Shown piece by piece: positions 1 to 8,442 of a stretch of DNA of 62,653 nt. Position numbers and translations under genes: made by a program. Numbering within the stretch: position 1 is the first letter of the stretch; every line of letters starts with the position of its first letter. Source of the DNA: Acetivibrio ethanolgignens (GTDB taxonomy: Bacteria; Bacillota; Clostridia; Lachnospirales; Lachnospiraceae); the NCBI RefSeq assembly GCF_001461035.1, contig NZ_LNAM01000068.1, positions 1-62,653 on the forward strand, in the 5' to 3' direction. A model generated the notes under the pieces. It saw nothing but the letters and a program-made list of their open reading frames with translations, was not told the DNA's origin and made no database searches.

Positions 1-549
1 TTTTACTACGATACTGCCAGATGGAAATACTACAAATCACTGGTAGAGTCTACGAAGTACACAGTACCAAAGGACAGCTCTATCACAATAACAGTAAGAT
101 ACGCTGCCAGAGTTCCATACGTGCAGCTGATGTACACAGCTACAAAAAGCGAAAACGAAGAGATTAGTTACACGCTGACTGACAGTCGTTTAGGTGCAAC
201 AGATGAGCGTTACTGCCCTGGTGAAACTGTGACTGTTAATTTTCCAACGAGAGCAGCAGACGGTACGGCTTACACTTACGGCTACGGAAGTTCAGGTAGT
301 GTCGCGGGTTACGGAGGAGCAACCGATAATGGATGGACAATAAGTAGCCTGCCAATTGCTAGCACCGACGCCTCTGCTAGAACGAAACTAACACTGGTAT
401 GCCCGGAGGAGCCTTTATACGCTGTAGGTGTTTACGGTGAAATTGAGATACCAAAAGTAGACCCGACACCTAACTACGATTCAACAAAAGGTTCTGCAGC
501 AATTAATCAGAACTTTAATTATGAGATAAGGGTTATTTTTATAATTTAA
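1..549 (+). CDS. Partial unknown protein, 5' end outside the window
   Basis: The reading frame is open from base 1 to a TAA at 547-549, so this is the C-terminal 182 residues of a longer protein; the first in-frame ATG lies mid-frame and is unlikely to be the start. The sequence is rich in Thr, Tyr, Gly and Ser, with little charge and several beta-strand-like alternations (for example TYGYGSSGSVAGYGG). There is no visible membrane segment, sorting signal or catalytic motif. Base and codon use look somewhat different from the housekeeping genes downstream. It could be a phage structural or tail-associated protein, or a secreted surface protein. I do not recognise the family. Confidence 0.6.
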   Translation, partial: FYYDTARWKYYKSLVESTKYTVPKDSSITITVRYAARVPYVQLMYTATKSENEEISYTLTDSRLGATDERYCPGETVTVNFPTRAADGTAYTYGYGSSGSVAGYGGATDNGWTISSLPIASTDASARTKLTLVCPEEPLYAVGVYGEIEIPKVDPTPNYDSTKGSAAINQNFNYEIRVIFII

Positions 550-579
550 TTGTGATTAATGCTTTTTTTGTGGTAAAAT
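550..579 (+). promoter_or_regulatory. Possible promoter for the Fic gene
   Basis: TTGTGA at 550-555 and TAAAAT at 574-579 are separated by 18 bases, just after the stop of the preceding gene and 52 bases before the chosen Fic start. The -35 match is partial, so this is tentative. Confidence 0.35.
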
Positions 580-631
580 AAACTTATATGGGTCATTGTT
601 GAAAATTATTATTTTGAAAGGATGTGCAGAC

Positions 632-1753
632 ATGTCCGACGATACAAAATGGCAGTTTGAACTTGAAGAATATATACGGCAGGGTGAACCGGATCAGATT
701 GAAAAAAGTGAAGCATGGCAGACAGCTATCGGCTTACAGGCTGTAGATGGATTGAAAACGTCTGCATATCTGCTGGATACTGCTAAGGAGCATATTGAGG
801 GTAAAATCAATATTGATGAAGCTCAGAAAAAAATTCAGAGTTATTATGAAGAACGTGGATCGCATACAGAAATAGAAGATGGGACGAAGGAAGCTGATAT
901 CGTATCTACAAGAATTGCAAAGCTTCTGGGTGAAAAAACATTTCAGTTTTCACCGGCTGAATGGTTATCTATTCATCGTCGTCTCTTTGAAGGTGTATTT
1001 GAACATGCCGGACAGATTAGGAAATATAACATCACTAAGAAAGAATGGGTGTTGAAGGGCGAAACGGTTATTTATTCATCATGGAACAGTATCAAAGAGA
1101 CTTTAGATTACGATTTTAGCACAGAAAAACGGTTTTCTTATGAAGGATTGTCACTGGAAGAATCTGTAAAGCATCTTGCAAAATTTGCTTCTGATATTTG
1201 GCAGATTCATCCATTCTGTGAGGGAAATACAAGAGCAACAGCGGTATTTATGATTAAATACATGAAATCCTTTGGTTTTGATGTAAATAACGATGCGTTT
1301 GAAAATCATTCCTGGTATTTTAGAAATGCGTTGGTTAGAGCAAATTATAATGATTTGAAAAATGGTGTACATGCAACAACTAAATTCTTGGAGCAGTTTT
1401 TTAGCAATTTGCTGATGGGAACGACATATGAGCTTAAGAATCGATATATGCATGTGGACTATGTAGAACAAAGAAATATTAATTCTCAAAGTGCAATTAA
1501 TGAAATTTCAAAGTGCAAAAATTGCACTTTAGAAGAACTGGCAATTCTTAAAATTATGGCTGAGAATCCGAGCATAACACAAAGAGGATTAGCAGAAAAG
1601 CTTGGAAAATCAGAACGAACCATTAAGAGTAAGGTGCTGCTATTGCAGGAAAAAAATTATGTTCGTCGTGTGAATGGTAAGAGATATGGAAAATGGGAAG
1701 TTTTAGTTGAACTGTTTTTGGTTGCCTTGCAAAACAGAAAATGGTATACTTAA
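632..1753 (+). CDS. Fic family protein with C-terminal winged helix
   Basis: Predicted AMPylase-type (Fic/Fido fold) enzyme that would transfer AMP or a related group to a target protein. The signature HPFCEGNTR (consensus HPFxxGNxR) carries the catalytic His and the phosphate-contacting residues. The N-terminal ~70 residues contain a helical stretch, TAIGLQAVDGLKTS, where class I/II Fic inhibitory helices sit, but the classic (S/T)xxxE(G/N) motif is not clear. The last ~90 residues look like a winged helix (ITQRGLAEKLGKSERTIKSK), suggesting DNA binding or self-regulation. I chose the ATG at 632 because GAAAGGATG precedes it; an in-frame TTG at 596 lacks this support. No antitoxin gene is adjacent, and the targets are unknown. 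Confidence 0.85.
   Translation: MSDDTKWQFELEEYIRQGEPDQIEKSEAWQTAIGLQAVDGLKTSAYLLDTAKEHIEGKINIDEAQKKIQSYYEERGSHTEIEDGTKEADIVSTRIAKLLGEKTFQFSPAEWLSIHRRLFEGVFEHAGQIRKYNITKKEWVLKGETVIYSSWNSIKETLDYDFSTEKRFSYEGLSLEESVKHLAKFASDIWQIHPFCEGNTRATAVFMIKYMKSFGFDVNNDAFENHSWYFRNALVRANYNDLKNGVHATTKFLEQFFSNLLMGTTYELKNRYMHVDYVEQRNINSQSAINEISKCKNCTLEELAILKIMAENPSITQRGLAEKLGKSERTIKSKVLLLQEKNYVRRVNGKRYGKWEVLVELFLVALQNRKWYT
1510..1530. repeat. Perfect 9-bp inverted repeat inside the Fic gene
   Basis: AAAGTGCAA at 1510-1518 and TTGCACTTT at 1522-1530 are perfect reverse complements around three A's. The repeat lies in the linker between the Fic domain and the winged-helix domain. It could be a binding site for the protein's own winged helix, or chance. 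Confidence 0.5.
1722..1750 (+). promoter_or_regulatory. Probable promoter for the fprA operon
   Basis: TTGCCT at 1722-1727 and TATACT at 1745-1750 are spaced by 17 bases. TGG precedes the -10, giving an extended -10. The promoter overlaps the 3' end of the Fic gene and sits 36 bases before the fprA ATG. Confidence 0.5.
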
Positions 1754-1785
1754 GAGCAGACTAAAAACAGAAAGGATGAAGCACT

Positions 1786-2994
1786 ATGTACTGTGTAAAA
1801 GAGATACAAAAGGATTTATATTGGGTGGGAGGTACTGACCGCCGGCTGGCTCTTTTTGAAAATGCATTTCCGATTCCGAATGGAATTTCTTATAACTCAT
1901 ATGTATTATTAGATGAAAAAAATGTACTTTTTGATACTGTTGACCGAGCAATCAGCGGACAGTTTTTTGACAACCTGGAATATGTTCTGGGAGAGAGAGA
2001 GCTTGACTATCTGGTGATTAATCACATGGAGCCGGATCATTGTGCAACGATAGGTGAGGTAATCCGCCGGTATCCAAAGGTACAGCTGGTATGTAACCAG
2101 AAGACTGTGCCACTCTTAAAGCAGTTCTTTGATTTTTCGGTGGAGGAGAAGCTCGTGTTAGTAAAAGAAGGAGATACTCTTTCTACCGGACATCATGAGC
2201 TTACCTTTGTTATGGCAGCAATGGTACACTGGCCGGAGGTTATGGTGACCTATGATAAAACAGACAAGATTTTATTCTCTGCCGATGCTTTTGGAACCTT
2301 TGGTGCAATGAATGGCAATCTCTTTGCGGATGAGGTGAATTTTGAGACTGAATGGCTTTCGGATGCCAGAAGATATTATACTAATATTGTTGGAAAATAC
2401 GGTGTTCAGGTACAGGCTCTGCTAAAAAAAGCTGAGACCTTAGAGATTAAGCTTCTCTGCTCGTTACATGGACCGGTGTGGAGAAAAAATATTGGCTGGT
2501 TTGTAGAGAAGTACCAGAAATGGAGCAGCTACACTCCAGAAGAGAATGCTGTTATGATTGCTTATGGTTCTATTTATGGACATACGGAAAATATGGCAAA
2601 TATTCTTGCCTGCTGCCTGGCAGATGAGGGTGTGAAAAATGTTAAGGTATACGATGTATCCGCAACTCATCCGTCCTATCTGGTATCAGAAGCCTTCCGT
2701 TGCAGCCATCTGGTATTTGCTTCTGTGACCTATAACAGTGGTTTGTTCAGCAATATGGAGCATCTGCTTTTAGAGCTTAAGGCACATAATTTACAAAACC
2801 GGACCATTGCACTGATGGAAAATGGAAGCTGGGGTCCGGCGGCAGTACGGAAAATGGCAGAAATTCTTGATAGTATGAAAAATATAGAGCTTTTAGAGCA
2901 GAAGGTAGCAGTGAAGTCTTCGGTAAAGGATGCACAGGCAGAAGAAATCAAGGCCTTGGCAAAGGAGATGGCAAGGGCTGTAAAGGGAAATTAG
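1786..2994 (+). CDS. fprA: FprA family A-type flavodiiron protein
   Basis: Cytoplasmic flavodiiron protein, a family that reduces O2 to water or NO to N2O in anaerobes and so protects against oxidative or nitrosative stress. The 402 residues match the two-domain A-type form. The N-terminal metallo-beta-lactamase-like half carries the full di-iron ligand set: H80-x-E82-x-D84-H85, H148, D167 and H228. The C-terminal flavodoxin half begins near residue 255 with the FMN phosphate loop GSIYGHTENMA. There is no rubredoxin or NADH-oxidase extension, so electrons must come from separate partners. GAAAGGATG precedes the ATG. The next gene starts only 3 bases after the stop, so the two are probably co-transcribed. 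Confidence 0.93.
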   Translation: MYCVKEIQKDLYWVGGTDRRLALFENAFPIPNGISYNSYVLLDEKNVLFDTVDRAISGQFFDNLEYVLGERELDYLVINHMEPDHCATIGEVIRRYPKVQLVCNQKTVPLLKQFFDFSVEEKLVLVKEGDTLSTGHHELTFVMAAMVHWPEVMVTYDKTDKILFSADAFGTFGAMNGNLFADEVNFETEWLSDARRYYTNIVGKYGVQVQALLKKAETLEIKLLCSLHGPVWRKNIGWFVEKYQKWSSYTPEENAVMIAYGSIYGHTENMANILACCLADEGVKNVKVYDVSATHPSYLVSEAFRCSHLVFASVTYNSGLFSNMEHLLLELKAHNLQNRTIALMENGSWGPAAVRKMAEILDSMKNIELLEQKVAVKSSVKDAQAEEIKALAKEMARAVKGN

Positions 2995-2997
2995 AGC

Positions 2998-4872
2998 ATG
3001 AGAAAATTAGCATTAAGTGATGAAATATTATTAACCATTGAAAAGCCGGCACGTTATATCGGTAATGAGGTAAATGCTGTATATAAGGATAAGGCTGCGA
3101 TTGATATCCGATTTTGCATGTGTTTTCCAGATGTATATGAAATAGGTATGTCTCATCTTGGAATTCAGATTTTATATGATATGCTCAACCGCCGGGAGGA
3201 TGTCTGGTGCGAGAGAGTATATTCCCCATGGGTGGACTTGGACAAGGCTATGCGGGAAGAGGATATTCCTCTATTTGCACTGGAATCCCAGGATGCGGTA
3301 AAAGACTTTGATTTCCTGGGGATTACGATTCAATATGAAATGTGCTATACCAATATTTTGCAGGTTTTAGATTTGGCTAAAATCCCTCTTTATGCCAGAG
3401 ACAGAGGTGAGGATGTTCCAATTGTCATCGGAGGCGGTCCTTGTGTCTATAATCCGGAGCCGATTGCCGACTTCTTTGATATCTTTTATATCGGTGAGGG
3501 TGAAACCGTCTATGATGAGCTTTTGGATGCCTATAAGAAAAATAAAAGAAAGGGCGGAAACCGCTGGGACTTCCTGGAAATGGCAGCTCAGATTGAAGGC
3601 TTGTATGTACCGCAGCTTTATGAGGTTTCCTATCATAGGGATGGTACGATAGCCTCCTTTGGCCCAATTAATGAGCATGCTCCTGCAATTATAAAAAAGC
3701 AGGTTGAGATGAATATGAGTCATACGGTATATCCGGAAAAGCCGCTGGTGCCTCTTACGAAGGTAACCCAGGACAGAGTTGTACTGGAGATACAAAGAGG
3801 CTGTATCCGTGGCTGCCGTTTCTGCCAGGCCGGTATGATTTACCGTCCGATTCGGGAACGGGATTTGGAATTTTTAAAGGACAGAGCCTATAAGATGCTG
3901 AAGGCAACAGGACATGAGGAGATTTCCTTAAGCTCTCTAAGCTCCAGCGACTATAGTCATCTGCAGGATTTGGTGTACTTTTTGATTGATGAGTTTGGAT
4001 CCAAAGGGGTCAATATCTCTCTTCCTTCCCTTAGAATCGATGCCTTTGCCCTGGATGTTATGAGCAAGGTACAGGATGTCCGAAAGAGCAGTCTGACCTT
4101 TGCACCGGAGGCAGGCTCTCAGCGGCTTCGTGATGTTATCAATAAAGGACTTACCGAGGAGATTATATTAAAGGGTGCAATGGAGGCCTTCCAGGGCGGC
4201 TGGAATCGTGTAAAGCTTTATTTCATGCTGGGGCTTCCAACGGAAACAGAGGAGGATATTGAAGGTATTGCGATACTTTCTGATAAAATTGCAAGGGAAT
4301 ATTATACCATTCCAAAGGATCAGAGAAATGGAAAGGTACAGATTGTTTCCAGTACCTCCTTCTTTGTACCAAAGCCATTTACACCATTTCAGTGGACAAG
4401 AATGGCTACCGGTGAAGAATTTTTAGAAAAGCAGCGTTTTTTAAATGGAAAAATGCGGGAGCAGTTAAATGCCAAGAGTATTAAATACAACTGGCATGAG
4501 GCAGAGACCACAACCTTAGAGGGAATTTTAGCCCGTGGAGACAGAAAGCTTTCCAAGGTTATTTATGATGCTTATCAGGATGGCTGCATTTACGATGCCT
4601 GGTCCGAGTATTTTGATTATGAAAAGTGGATGAAGCACCTGGAGGAAAATGGTATTGACTATACCTTCTATACCAGTAGAGAGAGAGACAGGGAAGAAAT
4701 TCTTCCTTGGGACTTTATCGATGTCGGTGTGACCAAGAGCTTTTTGTGGCGGGAATATGAGCAGGCGAAAAAGGAAACCGTTACGCCAAACTGCCGCCAG
4801 AGATGTGCCGGCTGTGGTGCCATGAGCTTTGGCGGTGGTGTCTGCTTTGAATCCAGAAAGGAGGCTCGGTAA
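2998..4872 (+). CDS. B12-binding-type radical SAM protein (TIGR03960 family)
   Basis: Large radical SAM enzyme of the TIGR03960 type, 624 residues. The N-terminal ~180 residues look like a cobalamin-binding Rossmann region (FCMCFPDVYEIGMSHLG; GGGP near 145). The radical SAM domain carries C269-x3-C273-x2-C276 for the 4Fe-4S cluster. A cysteine-rich tail (CRQRCAGCG) may bind metal or a second cluster. It abuts the DUF2344 gene with no gap, and in many clostridia the two are fused or adjacent, pointing to one functional unit. The substrate is not established; the association with RNase G and L21/L27 genes is conserved, and an RNA or ribosome role is only inference. Confidence 0.88.
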   Translation: MRKLALSDEILLTIEKPARYIGNEVNAVYKDKAAIDIRFCMCFPDVYEIGMSHLGIQILYDMLNRREDVWCERVYSPWVDLDKAMREEDIPLFALESQDAVKDFDFLGITIQYEMCYTNILQVLDLAKIPLYARDRGEDVPIVIGGGPCVYNPEPIADFFDIFYIGEGETVYDELLDAYKKNKRKGGNRWDFLEMAAQIEGLYVPQLYEVSYHRDGTIASFGPINEHAPAIIKKQVEMNMSHTVYPEKPLVPLTKVTQDRVVLEIQRGCIRGCRFCQAGMIYRPIRERDLEFLKDRAYKMLKATGHEEISLSSLSSSDYSHLQDLVYFLIDEFGSKGVNISLPSLRIDAFALDVMSKVQDVRKSSLTFAPEAGSQRLRDVINKGLTEEIILKGAMEAFQGGWNRVKLYFMLGLPTETEEDIEGIAILSDKIAREYYTIPKDQRNGKVQIVSSTSFFVPKPFTPFQWTRMATGEEFLEKQRFLNGKMREQLNAKSIKYNWHEAETTTLEGILARGDRKLSKVIYDAYQDGCIYDAWSEYFDYEKWMKHLEENGIDYTFYTSRERDREEILPWDFIDVGVTKSFLWREYEQAKKETVTPNCRQRCAGCGAMSFGGGVCFESRKEAR

Positions 4873-5670
4873 ATGATAAAGGCAAGAGTAAAATTTAATA
4901 AGACCGGAACAATGAAATTTATCGGCCATCTGGATGTTATGCGGTATTTTCAGAAGGCTATCCGCCGGGCTGCGATAGATGTAGCTTATTCCCAGGGCTT
5001 TAGCCCTCATCAGCTTTTATCCTTTGCCTCTCCGCTGGGCGTAGGACTCACCAGTGATGCAGAGTATATGGATATTCAGTTAAACTCTTTAACCTCAACA
5101 GAGGACATGAAATACAGTCTGAATGAGGTTATGAGTGAGGAGCTTCAGGTTTTGGAGGTAAAGGTACTTCCGGAGGCTAGTAAAACAGCTATGTCAATAC
5201 TGGCGGCAGCGGATTACCAGGTGTCCTTAAAGGATGGCTATAGCCAGATACCTGATTTTGAAAAATGTTTTCAGAAATTTTTGGCTCAGGAGAGCATTAT
5301 TATTACTAAGAAAACAAAAAAAGGTGAGACTGAAATGGATTTAAAGGCTTATATTTATAAAGCAGCCTTTAGCCGGGCAGAATTTTATGGAAAACCGGAG
5401 CATATGCTTCCTAGCACTGTGGCCGAATCCTATGAAAATGGACAGAGGGTTTATTTGCAGCTGACTTGCGGAAGTGTTGTTAATATTAAGCCTGAGCAGG
5501 TAATGGAAGCCTTTTTCGAATATCTGGGACAGGAGTTCAACCGTTTTGCATGGCAGCTTCACCGGATGGAGCTTTATACGGATACGAACGCCTTGAAAGG
5601 GGAAGCAAATCCAAACGGCTGCGGAAAGGAACGGCATTTAGTGCCTTTATGTGAATATGGAGAAAACTAA
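4873..5670 (+). CDS. TIGR03936 / DUF2344 radical-SAM-associated protein
   Basis: 265 residues. The N-terminus (KFNKTGTMKFIGHLDVMR, then AYSQGFSPHQLLSFASPLG) is typical of DUF2344 proteins that accompany TIGR03960 radical SAM enzymes. The start ATG follows the preceding stop directly and is served by an AAAGGAGG-like site inside that gene, so translation is likely coupled. Its 3' end overlaps the RNase G start. The family has no established biochemical role, and I see no catalytic motif. I infer a partner or substrate-binding subunit for the upstream enzyme. Confidence 0.88.
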   Translation: MIKARVKFNKTGTMKFIGHLDVMRYFQKAIRRAAIDVAYSQGFSPHQLLSFASPLGVGLTSDAEYMDIQLNSLTSTEDMKYSLNEVMSEELQVLEVKVLPEASKTAMSILAAADYQVSLKDGYSQIPDFEKCFQKFLAQESIIITKKTKKGETEMDLKAYIYKAAFSRAEFYGKPEHMLPSTVAESYENGQRVYLQLTCGSVVNIKPEQVMEAFFEYLGQEFNRFAWQLHRMELYTDTNALKGEANPNGCGKERHLVPLCEYGEN

Positions 5671-6850
5671 GCTTTTGATTACGGAGCTTAAGCAGGGCAT
5701 TGTTTCTGCTTATTATGAAAAAGACCGTATGGTGCAGGTAAATATTGAGCCGGCACAGGCAGAAAGTGTTTTAGGAAATATTTATCTGGGACAGGTTAAA
5801 AATATCGTAAAAAATATCAATGCAGCCTTTGTAGAGTATGAAAAGGGAAAGATGTGCTATCTTTCCCTGAAGGATACGGAAGGGGCTGTATTTGCCAATC
5901 CGAAAAGAAATACAAAAATCTGTGAAGGCGATACGGTTATTATTCAGATTTCTAAGGAAGATGTAAAGACTAAGGCTCCGGTAGCTACTGTGTTTATTTG
6001 TTTTACCGGAAAGTATCTTGTATTAACCCATGGAAAAACAAACCTTTCCGTATCAGGAAAGATTTCTGCAGAGGAGGAAAGGGAGCGGTTAAAAAGCATT
6101 TTAAGGCCTTATCAGAAGGAAACATACGGAATTATTATACGAACCAATGCCCAGGGGGCTGAGGAAAAGTCCCTGCTTCAGGAGCTGAGGATTTTAGATA
6201 GCCTTTATCAGAATATTATGGAGTTTGGGGTTCATAAGGGAAGGCATGCTCTTTTATACAAGGCTCCGGCGAATTTCCTGTGTAGCATCCGGGATGGGCA
6301 GGCGGCAGCTCTTTCGGAAATCGTTACTGATAAGAAAGAGCTATACCAGCAGATTCGAGAATACTTAAACTGCTATCAGGCAGAGGACTTGGAGAAGCTT
6401 CGGCTTTATGAGGATGAAACGACGGATTTAAACAGGCTTTACGGCATTGAAACGAGTCTTTCAAAGGTAGTAGCAAAGCAGGTATGGCTAAAGTCAGGAG
6501 GAACCCTTGTTATAGAACCGACAGAGGCTCTTACGGTAATTGATGTAAATACCGGCAAGGCAATTAAGGGAAACAAAAAGGTACAGGAGACCTTTTTTAA
6601 GGTGAACTTAGAGGCGGCAAAGGAAATTGCTTTCCAGCTGCGTCTTCGTAATCTTTCCGGAATTATTATTGTAGATTTTATTGACCTTGATTCCGAGGAG
6701 CATAAAAAGGAGCTATTAAGAGCTTTGAAGGAATATTTAAAGGAAGATCCACTAAAGGCCGTTGTAGTGGATATGACCCCTTTGGGTCTGGTAGAGATTA
6801 CACGGAAAAAGCTTCGGAAGCCTTTACATGAACAGCTACATCATTTATAA
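5651..6850 (+). CDS. rng: Ribonuclease E/G family, short form without Zn-link
   Basis: RNase E/G family endoribonuclease for RNA processing and decay. An S1 RNA-binding region spans about residues 36-120. The catalytic core carries the two metal-binding aspartates in VIDVNTGK (D298) and IIIVDFIDLD (D342). The protein ends at KKLRKPLHEQLHHL, just where the E. coli proteins carry the CPxCxG Zn-link that holds the dimer together, so that motif is absent. Two starts are possible: GTG at 5651 or ATG at 5657 (more family-like, MEKTKLLIT). Neither has a strong ribosome binding site; the overlap with the previous gene suggests coupling. Confidence 0.9.
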   Translation: MNMEKTKLLITELKQGIVSAYYEKDRMVQVNIEPAQAESVLGNIYLGQVKNIVKNINAAFVEYEKGKMCYLSLKDTEGAVFANPKRNTKICEGDTVIIQISKEDVKTKAPVATVFICFTGKYLVLTHGKTNLSVSGKISAEEERERLKSILRPYQKETYGIIIRTNAQGAEEKSLLQELRILDSLYQNIMEFGVHKGRHALLYKAPANFLCSIRDGQAAALSEIVTDKKELYQQIREYLNCYQAEDLEKLRLYEDETTDLNRLYGIETSLSKVVAKQVWLKSGGTLVIEPTEALTVIDVNTGKAIKGNKKVQETFFKVNLEAAKEIAFQLRLRNLSGIIIVDFIDLDSEEHKKELLRALKEYLKEDPLKAVVVDMTPLGLVEITRKKLRKPLHEQLHHL

Positions 6851-6886
6851 TAAGATTGGAATAAATTCTAAATGGAGGTTGGAGCT

Positions 6887-7519
6887 ATGAGAGTAAAAGT
6901 TATTATGATGCCTTTAAAAAATGTACAGTGTATTTCCCTGAACCAGACGATTGGGGAAGCGATGGAGCTGATTGATGAACATAAGCTTTTATCTATGCCG
7001 GTGGTAGATGGAAAGAAATTTATCGGTGTATTGTCAAAGCAGCATACTTATGAAAGCTTTTTTAAAGACTATGACTGTACAAAGGAAGAATTTCTGAATC
7101 ATCCGGTTAGTGAAATGATGAAAAGTAAGGTGGATACTGTCAGCAAGGATACCAGAATTGAGGATGCAGCTGCTCAGTTTATTTCCTCTAAGGTGCGCTT
7201 TATTCCGGTTACCGACGAAAAGGAAAATCTGGAGGGCATTATTACCCAGCAGGCTATTTTTAAGGAATATCAGAAGCTGTTCGGTACAAAGCATAACTCC
7301 ATAACCATTCTATGTAATGATTACAAGGGTGTTTTAAGCAGGATGACTGATGTTATTGCCAAGGCTGGTGGAAATATCAAGAACCTCGTACAGGTAGATA
7401 CAGAGATTATGGGACTTCAGGAGATTCATATCCGTATTGAGGCTGAGGATTTTAAAGAGGTAGTGGCAGCTTTGGAGAGAAATAAATTTGATATCAGAGA
7501 TATAAAATATGTAAAATGA
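6887..7519 (+). CDS. CBS-pair plus ACT domain protein (AcuB-like)
   Basis: 210 residues with two CBS motifs (about residues 1-120; VKVIMMPLKNVQCISLN and VSEMMKSKVDTVSKD) that typically bind adenosyl nucleotides, then an ACT domain (about 135-210; SITILCNDYKGVLSRMTDVI) that typically binds an amino acid. This is the AcuB-like regulatory architecture. The start is the ATG at 6887, with GGAGG at 6874-6878; an upstream in-frame ATG at 6872 overlaps that ribosome binding site. Its last four bases overlap the next gene's start (ATGA), so the two proteins are probably made in fixed ratio. The ligand and partner are unknown. Confidence 0.85.
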   Translation: MRVKVIMMPLKNVQCISLNQTIGEAMELIDEHKLLSMPVVDGKKFIGVLSKQHTYESFFKDYDCTKEEFLNHPVSEMMKSKVDTVSKDTRIEDAAAQFISSKVRFIPVTDEKENLEGIITQQAIFKEYQKLFGTKHNSITILCNDYKGVLSRMTDVIAKAGGNIKNLVQVDTEIMGLQEIHIRIEAEDFKEVVAALERNKFDIRDIKYVK

Positions 7520-8442
7520 AAACAGGGGCAATTATTCTGGCAGCTGGGCATAAGAGCAGTATAAGTGTTTTTCAGCCCATGCTGCCTGTGGGAAATACAA
7601 CCGTCATCAAACGGATTATTCTGACCCTGAAGCAGTCCGGGACAGAACCGATTGTGGTGATTACCGGAAGAGAGGCAAAGGAGCTGGAAAAGCATATTTC
7701 CAAGCAGCAGGTCATCTGCCTTCAGAATAAAGACTATGAAAACACGCAGATGTTTGACAGTATCTGTATGGGGCTAAAGTATATTGAGGATTTGTGTGAC
7801 CGGGTACTGTTTCTTCCGGCAAAGTTTCCAAAGCTTCTGCCGGAGACGATAAAGAGGATTATGGCCAGCGAAAAAAAGGTGGCCTGTCCGGTCTACAATG
7901 GTAGACGAGGTCATCCGGTATTGATAGATAGGGAACTGATTCCTGTAATTATTTCCTATTCCGGGGAACGGGGTCTTCGGGGAGCCTTACGGCAGCCCCA
8001 GATAGAAGCCTTCGTGGAGGAGGTTCCTATAACGGATAAGGGAATTATCGAAGCAGTAGAAAGCGACGAGGATACAGCCTCTTATAGTCCTTTAGAGCAG
8101 CTTGCTCTGCATCCGTCTGTGAAGCTGTATCTGGAGCGTGATGAGGTCTTTTTTGGACCGGGCATTGCACAGTTTCTGAAGCTGATTGATCATACCGGCT
8201 CCATGCAGTCGGCCTGCAGGCAGATGAATATGTCCTATTCCAAGGGCTGGAAAATTATGAAAACAGCAGAAAAGCAGCTTGGATATCCACTTTTGCTTAC
8301 CCAATCCGGTGGAGCAGAAGGCGGCTTTTCAGAGCTGACACCAAAGGCCAGAGATTTTCTGGAACGCTTTGTAAAAATGGAGCAGGAAGTAAAGGAAAAA
8401 ACAGAAGAATTGTTTTATAAATATTTTGAAAATAAGTATTGA
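7516..8442 (+). CDS. Degenerate MobA-like NTP-transferase fused to ModE-type winged helix
   Basis: 308 residues in two parts. Residues 1-190 resemble MobA/MocA nucleotidyltransferases (AIILAAGHKSS at the start, GRRGHPVLI near 129-137). However, the usual LAAGxSxRMGxxK signature has lost its Arg, Met-Gly and Lys, and the usual metal-binding Asp region reads FLPAKFP instead of an xADQP/GDMP-like motif. Residues ~205-290 match the ModE N-terminal DNA-binding domain (GPGIAQFLKLIDHTGSM, MSYSKGWKIM, GGAEGGFSELTP). No molybdenum-cofactor or molybdate transport genes are nearby. A regulator that senses a nucleotide-like ligand through a dead transferase fold is plausible but inferred. Confidence 0.75.
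   Translation: MKTGAIILAAGHKSSISVFQPMLPVGNTTVIKRIILTLKQSGTEPIVVITGREAKELEKHISKQQVICLQNKDYENTQMFDSICMGLKYIEDLCDRVLFLPAKFPKLLPETIKRIMASEKKVACPVYNGRRGHPVLIDRELIPVIISYSGERGLRGALRQPQIEAFVEEVPITDKGIIEAVESDEDTASYSPLEQLALHPSVKLYLERDEVFFGPGIAQFLKLIDHTGSMQSACRQMNMSYSKGWKIMKTAEKQLGYPLLLTQSGGAEGGFSELTPKARDFLERFVKMEQEVKEKTEELFYKYFENKY

Noticed and set aside
1-1753. Complete toxin-antitoxin module around Fic
   Set aside because: No small antitoxin gene is visible on either side of the Fic gene, and the preceding frame is a fragment of a longer unrelated protein.
3392-3652. Plus-strand open frame of 86 codons
   Set aside because: It lies inside the radical SAM gene in another frame and has no ribosome binding site or family resemblance.
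7516-8442. Molybdenum cofactor guanylyltransferase (mobA)
   Set aside because: Key catalytic residues are missing and no molybdenum genes are nearby, so a plain mobA call would mislead.
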